Assembly (NCBI GenBank): GCA_040753795.1
Contig: JBFMDX010000001.1
Span: forward strand, 62,001 to 126,000
Source: Thermodesulfobacteriota bacterium
GTDB taxonomy: Bacteria > Desulfobacterota > Desulfobacteria > Desulfobacterales > Desulfosudaceae
Direction of reading: 5' to 3'
DNA: 64,000 bases
Part shown: positions 60,682 through 64,000 of the stretch, piece by piece
Position numbering within the stretch: the stretch's first letter is position 1
How the letters are laid out: the number at the start of each line of letters is the position of its first letter
Made by a program: the position numbers and the translations under genes
Notes under the pieces: generated by a model
Database searches by the model: none
What the model was told of the DNA's origin: nothing
The model's input: only the letters and a program-made list of their open reading frames with translations

Positions 60682-61851
60682 ATGACCTTTTTCGGGACGA
60701 CCATCGGCCCCCTTCGGCGCCGGGCGTTTCAAACCGCCGTTCTGCTGGTTCTGCTTCTCCTGGCCGGACTGCCGGACGGGCGCTGCGGCGAGGTCCGGGG
60801 CGAAACGTCATGGCATATCGAGGCCGAGCGCTGGCCGGCGGCCGAGGCGATTTTCCGTTCCGATCCCCGCTGGCTGGGCGGCGACGGGGCCTCCTCTGTG
60901 GACCTGGGTGGAAACCGGGTGCTCTGGCTTTTCGGCGACAGCTTTGTCGCTCCTGCCGGGATCAGCGACAGAAAATCCTCCGCCCTGGTGCGTAACAGCA
61001 TCGCCGTCCAGACCGGTTATGACCCCGCCCTTGCTTCCATGGCCTTTGCCTGGAAAACAGAGCCCGGCGGCCCGGTCGCCTTTTTTCATAAAAAAGGGGA
61101 AACCTGGTACTGGCCGTCCTCGGGAATTATGCTGGGCCGGTCTCTGCTGGTATTTCTGATGGAAATCCGGCCCGCGGAAAACGCCCTGGGCTTTGAGTCC
61201 TGCGGCTGGAAGGCGGCCTGGGTCAGCAATCCCGGAGACCCGCCGGACCGATGGCGGATGACATGGCTGATCAGCCCCCAGTACCGGGAACTGGTGGCGG
61301 GGGTCGGCAGCCCGATCCTGGAAAACGGTTTCCTTCAGACCTTTGCCGCCGACGGCAGCGATCGCACGATTTACCTGGTCCGTTGGCCCGAGGCGGCGGC
61401 CCGGGCCGGTACCCTCACCGCACCGCAATGGTGGACGGGAGCCGTTTCAGGGTGGGCTGGCGGCGAGGATGACACTCGGCCGCCCCGGCCTGTATTTACC
61501 GACGGCCAGATGGAATTTACCGTGGTAAGGAAGCCTCCGGCGGGGGATTTTTTTCGCGTTCAGACCGCCAGCTTTCTGAACCCCTGCCTGGCCGCATCAA
61601 CGGCGCCCTGCCTTTTCGGGCCCTGGACCACGGCCATCTGTTTTTTTTCACCCCCCGAGCAGGGGAATCCGGAACTGCTGATTTACGCCGGGAAGTTTCA
61701 CCCCATGCTGCGCGGGGCGGACATGGTCTTTTCTTACGTGATCAATACCACCAGCGCCGACCGGCTTTTTTCCGACATGACCATTTATTTCCCTGTTATG
61801 CTGAAAGGCCGGATCGTGAAACAAAGCGCACCCGGCGGCTGTAAGCATTGA
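60682..61851 (+). CDS. Exported protein of the DUF4185/beta-propeller-like type
   Basis: 389 residues. Hydrophobic N terminus (TAVLLVLLLLAGLPDG) acts as signal or anchor. The body has propeller-like repeats, with DPRWLGGDGASSVDLGGNRV and LWLFGDSFV near residues 55-85, typical of DUF4185 or glycosidase-like exported proteins. The function is not known. No strong ribosome site. Confidence 0.6.
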   Translation: MTFFGTTIGPLRRRAFQTAVLLVLLLLAGLPDGRCGEVRGETSWHIEAERWPAAEAIFRSDPRWLGGDGASSVDLGGNRVLWLFGDSFVAPAGISDRKSSALVRNSIAVQTGYDPALASMAFAWKTEPGGPVAFFHKKGETWYWPSSGIMLGRSLLVFLMEIRPAENALGFESCGWKAAWVSNPGDPPDRWRMTWLISPQYRELVAGVGSPILENGFLQTFAADGSDRTIYLVRWPEAAARAGTLTAPQWWTGAVSGWAGGEDDTRPPRPVFTDGQMEFTVVRKPPAGDFFRVQTASFLNPCLAASTAPCLFGPWTTAICFFSPPEQGNPELLIYAGKFHPMLRGADMVFSYVINTTSADRLFSDMTIYFPVMLKGRIVKQSAPGGCKH

Positions 61852-61921
61852 TCTGACCGCGGCGACAAGACGCCGGGCACCAATGCCGGGGGAAGATTCA
61901 GGTTTCCTTGCACCAGAGAAC

Positions 61922-61947
61922 GCAGGGGCGACGCGCCGTGCCCCTGC
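61922..61947. repeat. Perfect inverted repeat in the intergenic region
   Basis: GCAGGGGC (61922-61929) and GCCCCTGC (61940-61947) with a ten-base loop; no T run follows. The same gap (61852-62141) holds a perfect TATAAT at 61999-62004 with only a weak -35 (AAGACA, 19 bases before), a possible cyclophilin promoter. Confidence 0.55.
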
Positions 61948-62141
61948 CGGGCAACGCCTTTCTACATGTTACAAAGACATCCCTTTGCTTTAATCCGGTA
62001 TAATGGCTTGCTTTTTCCGGCGGTTTTGGGCAAAAAGGAGCTCATCATTATTAATTACCGGGTACGGGCATATATTTTTGATTGAAACCATTTTATCGCA
62101 GCTTCATAAAACTACAGTATCCATACAGAAAGGAAAAAGAG

Positions 62142-62645
62142 ATGAACATTAAACTGGACACCAGCATGGGTGAGATCGAACTGGAGATTTTCGAGGACAA
62201 GGCCCCCAAGACAGCCGCCAACTTTATCAGTTACGTCAAGTCGGGCCATTACGACGGTACCATTTTTCACCGGGTCATTGACGGGTTCATGATCCAGGGC
62301 GGCGGCATGACCGCGGAAATGAAGGAAAAAGCCACCGGTGCGCCCATTCCCAACGAAGCGGACAACGGGTTGACGAACGACGCTTACACCGTTGCCATGG
62401 CCCGTACTTCGGACCCGAACAGCGCCACGGCCCAGTTTTTTATCAACGTCAAGAAGAACGATTTTTTAAACTATAAATCCAAGACCCCGCAGGGATGGGG
62501 CTACGCGGTTTTCGGCAAGGTCGTCAAAGGCCAGGGCGTGGTCAATAAAATCAAGGGCGTACCCACGGGCAGAAAAGGCATGCACGAGGACGTTCCCCAG
62601 ACACCGGTCGTGATCAACAAGGCCGAAGTCGTGGAAGCCCCGTAA
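62142..62645 (+). CDS. ppiB: Cyclophilin-type peptidyl-prolyl isomerase
   Basis: 167 residues, close to E. coli PpiB. Start ATG 62142 after AAGGAAAAAGAG; the frame extends 20 codons further upstream. Active-site motifs [31 protein letters not shown] and the terminal KIKGVPT. Cytoplasmic, no signal peptide. Catalyses Xaa-Pro isomerisation. Confidence 0.96.
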   Translation: MNIKLDTSMGEIELEIFEDKAPKTAANFISYVKSGHYDGTIFHRVIDGFMIQGGGMTAEMKEKATGAPIPNEADNGLTNDAYTVAMARTSDPNSATAQFFINVKKNDFLNYKSKTPQGWGYAVFGKVVKGQGVVNKIKGVPTGRKGMHEDVPQTPVVINKAEVVEAP

Positions 62646-62653
62646 CCCGGTGG

Positions 62654-63556
62654 ATGATGAATCAGGCCGATCTGACGCCGGTCTGCGACCGGCTGTTTAT
62701 CGTCGACACCCCCACCCGGGGCCGATTCCCCATGGCCTGCTCATTCCTCGTTCTTGGCTCCCGGGTGCGGGCCCTGATCGATACCGGATGCGGGCCGGAG
62801 GCCTGCCGGGAAGTGCTGGCGGCTTTCGACGTGGACGTGGTCATCAATTCTCACTGCCATCCCGATCATGTTTCCGGCAATCACCTGTTTGCGGGAAGGG
62901 AGTTGTGGGTTCCCGAACAGCGGGTGGGGGAAGTCGGCGCCGTCAGCCGCCTGTGCCGCCGTCTGGTGGGCCCTGATCCCGGGGTCATGGCCGCCTGGGA
63001 TTTTTTCGCCCGCCAGGGGCTGGGCATGAGGGATTATCACCCGACAAAAACCTTCCGGGATGGTGATATGTTGGACTTCGGTGGTTTAACGCTCCTGGCG
63101 GTTCACACGCCCGGTCACCTTGACGACCACTACTGCTTCCTGGAACCGGATGAGAACGTCCTGCTTTCCTTTGATATCGATCTGACGGGTTTTGGCCCTT
63201 TTTACGGCAATCCGGAATCGGACATCGCCCTTTTCAGAGACTCCCTAGACAGGATCATGGATCTGCGGCCCCGGGTTGTGGCCAGCTCCCACCGGCTGCC
63301 GGTGACCGAACATGTCATGGACGAACTGGCCGCCTTCAGGGAGAAATTTAACAGAAACGCGACGCGGGTGGCTGCGGCGCTGGATGTTCCCCGCACCCTT
63401 GACGAGATCTGTGGTTTGAAGCCCGTGTTCGGAAAATATATTCCCGGCCTGGAAGTGATTTATTCTTTTTTTGAGCGGTGCATGGTGGAAAAGCATCTGG
63501 AAGAGATGATCCGGCAGGGCCGCATGCAATTCCGGGAAGGAAAATATTCGGTATAG
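62654..63556 (+). CDS. Metallo-beta-lactamase-fold hydrolase
   Basis: 300 residues. Metal-binding NSHCHPDHVSGNHLF (HxHxDH) near residue 72, GH in VHTPGHLDDHYCF near 155, and Asp in LLSFDIDLTGFGPF near 180. Broad superfamily of zinc or iron hydrolases including glyoxalase II-like enzymes; substrate unknown. It follows ppiB by eight bases, with the next gene 11 bases after it. Confidence 0.88.
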   Translation: MMNQADLTPVCDRLFIVDTPTRGRFPMACSFLVLGSRVRALIDTGCGPEACREVLAAFDVDVVINSHCHPDHVSGNHLFAGRELWVPEQRVGEVGAVSRLCRRLVGPDPGVMAAWDFFARQGLGMRDYHPTKTFRDGDMLDFGGLTLLAVHTPGHLDDHYCFLEPDENVLLSFDIDLTGFGPFYGNPESDIALFRDSLDRIMDLRPRVVASSHRLPVTEHVMDELAAFREKFNRNATRVAAALDVPRTLDEICGLKPVFGKYIPGLEVIYSFFERCMVEKHLEEMIRQGRMQFREGKYSV

Positions 63557-63567
63557 AAGGAGCGCCC

Positions 63568-64000
63568 ATGCGCGAAGACCGGATCCGCTGGAACAGAAAA
63601 TACGCCGAAAGGGATTGGCCCGCCGAGCCGTCCGAAATCGTGCGACGTTTTCACCGTCTGGCTGAATCGGGCCTGGCCCTGGACATCGGCGCGGGAACCG
63701 GCCGGAACGCGCTGTTTCTGGCCGGCCGGGGGTTTGATGTGGTGGCGGCCGACATCGCCGAAGACGGGCTGCGGCGCGTGGCCGGCGTCCACGAAAACGT
63801 CCACCCCCTGTGCGTCGACCTGGATGTTTACGATATTCCGGAGGGCCGGTTTCAGCTTATCGTCAACATCATGTTTTTAAGCCGCCGCCTTTTCCCCCAT
63901 ATCATTCACGGGCTGGCGCCCGGCGGCCTGTTGATTTTTGAAACTGTCATCGATTTTCCGGGGAGCGGTGGCCGCCGGCACTCACGGGATTTCCGCCTCG
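63568..64000 (+). CDS. Class I SAM-dependent methyltransferase, 3' end beyond window
   Basis: ATG at 63568 after AGAAGGAGCG. The frame is open to the window end (144 codons). Motif I ALDIGAGTGRNALFLAGRG near residue 40 and a following acid (VVAADIAEDGL), with VNIMFLSRRLFP and GLAPGGLLIFETV later, fit a TehB/UbiE-type methyltransferase. The C terminus is missing. Confidence 0.8.
   Translation, partial: MREDRIRWNRKYAERDWPAEPSEIVRRFHRLAESGLALDIGAGTGRNALFLAGRGFDVVAADIAEDGLRRVAGVHENVHPLCVDLDVYDIPEGRFQLIVNIMFLSRRLFPHIIHGLAPGGLLIFETVIDFPGSGGRRHSRDFRL

Overview
The window is chromosomal DNA from an anaerobic, Gram-negative sulfate-reducing bacterium, most likely in the Desulfobacterota (Desulfobacterales-like). 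The evidence is a complete dsrMKJOP operon, a split-type F1 ATP synthase operon with separate b and b' subunits, the general character of the 16S rRNA, and many GC-rich genes for acyl-CoA, Fe-S and glycerol metabolism. No phage, insertion sequence or CRISPR array was found. Most genes are housekeeping genes packed into tight operons.

Layout. 1-1354: a truncated alpha-barrel protein and a hexapeptide acyltransferase. 1438-7159 (minus): dsrP-O-J-K-M, the membrane complex for sulfite reduction, behind an RsbRD-like sensor gene. 7463-10601: tRNA-Pro, a GAF-ANTAR antiterminator, an LD-carboxypeptidase and a serine hydrolase. 10779-16941: cell-shape and elongation cluster mreB-mreC-mreD-mrdA-rodA plus a bactofilin. 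17049-23970: atpF'-F-H-A-G-D-C (no a or c subunit) and a one-domain GlmU-like uridylyltransferase. 24038-28087: zapB-like gene, zapA, 6S RNA, rny and tyrS. 28158-30509: a cobalamin riboswitch controlling a TrpD-like phosphoribosyltransferase and a zinc dehydrogenase. 30520-36091: a full rRNA operon (16S, tRNA-Ile, tRNA-Ala, 23S, 5S) with promoters, processing stems and terminator. 36182-38049: iron-type alcohol dehydrogenase and a nucleotide-kinase-like protein.

38065-49541 (minus) is the most unusual region. It is one tightly overlapped nine-gene operon that joins a complete set of partner-switching regulators (STAS antagonist, RsbW-like kinase, Cache-HAMP-PP2C phosphatase, a second STAS protein) with transport proteins: an orphan NMT1-type binding protein, an MFS carrier fused to an RsbW-like ATPase domain, a 1009-residue binding protein with three TrpX-like domains, and its ABC permease and ATPase. 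No sigma factor is encoded. I infer a nutrient-sensing or transport-control module that uses partner switching, and regard it as the best candidate for an undescribed system.

49690-57290: a thiolase, a small winged-helix-like protein, and an operon of GntR regulator, GlpD-like dehydrogenase, FGGY kinase and an alkyl-DHAP-synthase-like flavoprotein, which fits glycerol entry into ether lipids. 57433-64000: DUF1499 lipoprotein, enoyl-CoA hydratase, an unusual cysteine-rich ferredoxin-domain protein, two exported proteins, cyclophilin, a metallo-beta-lactamase-fold protein and a methyltransferase cut by the window edge.
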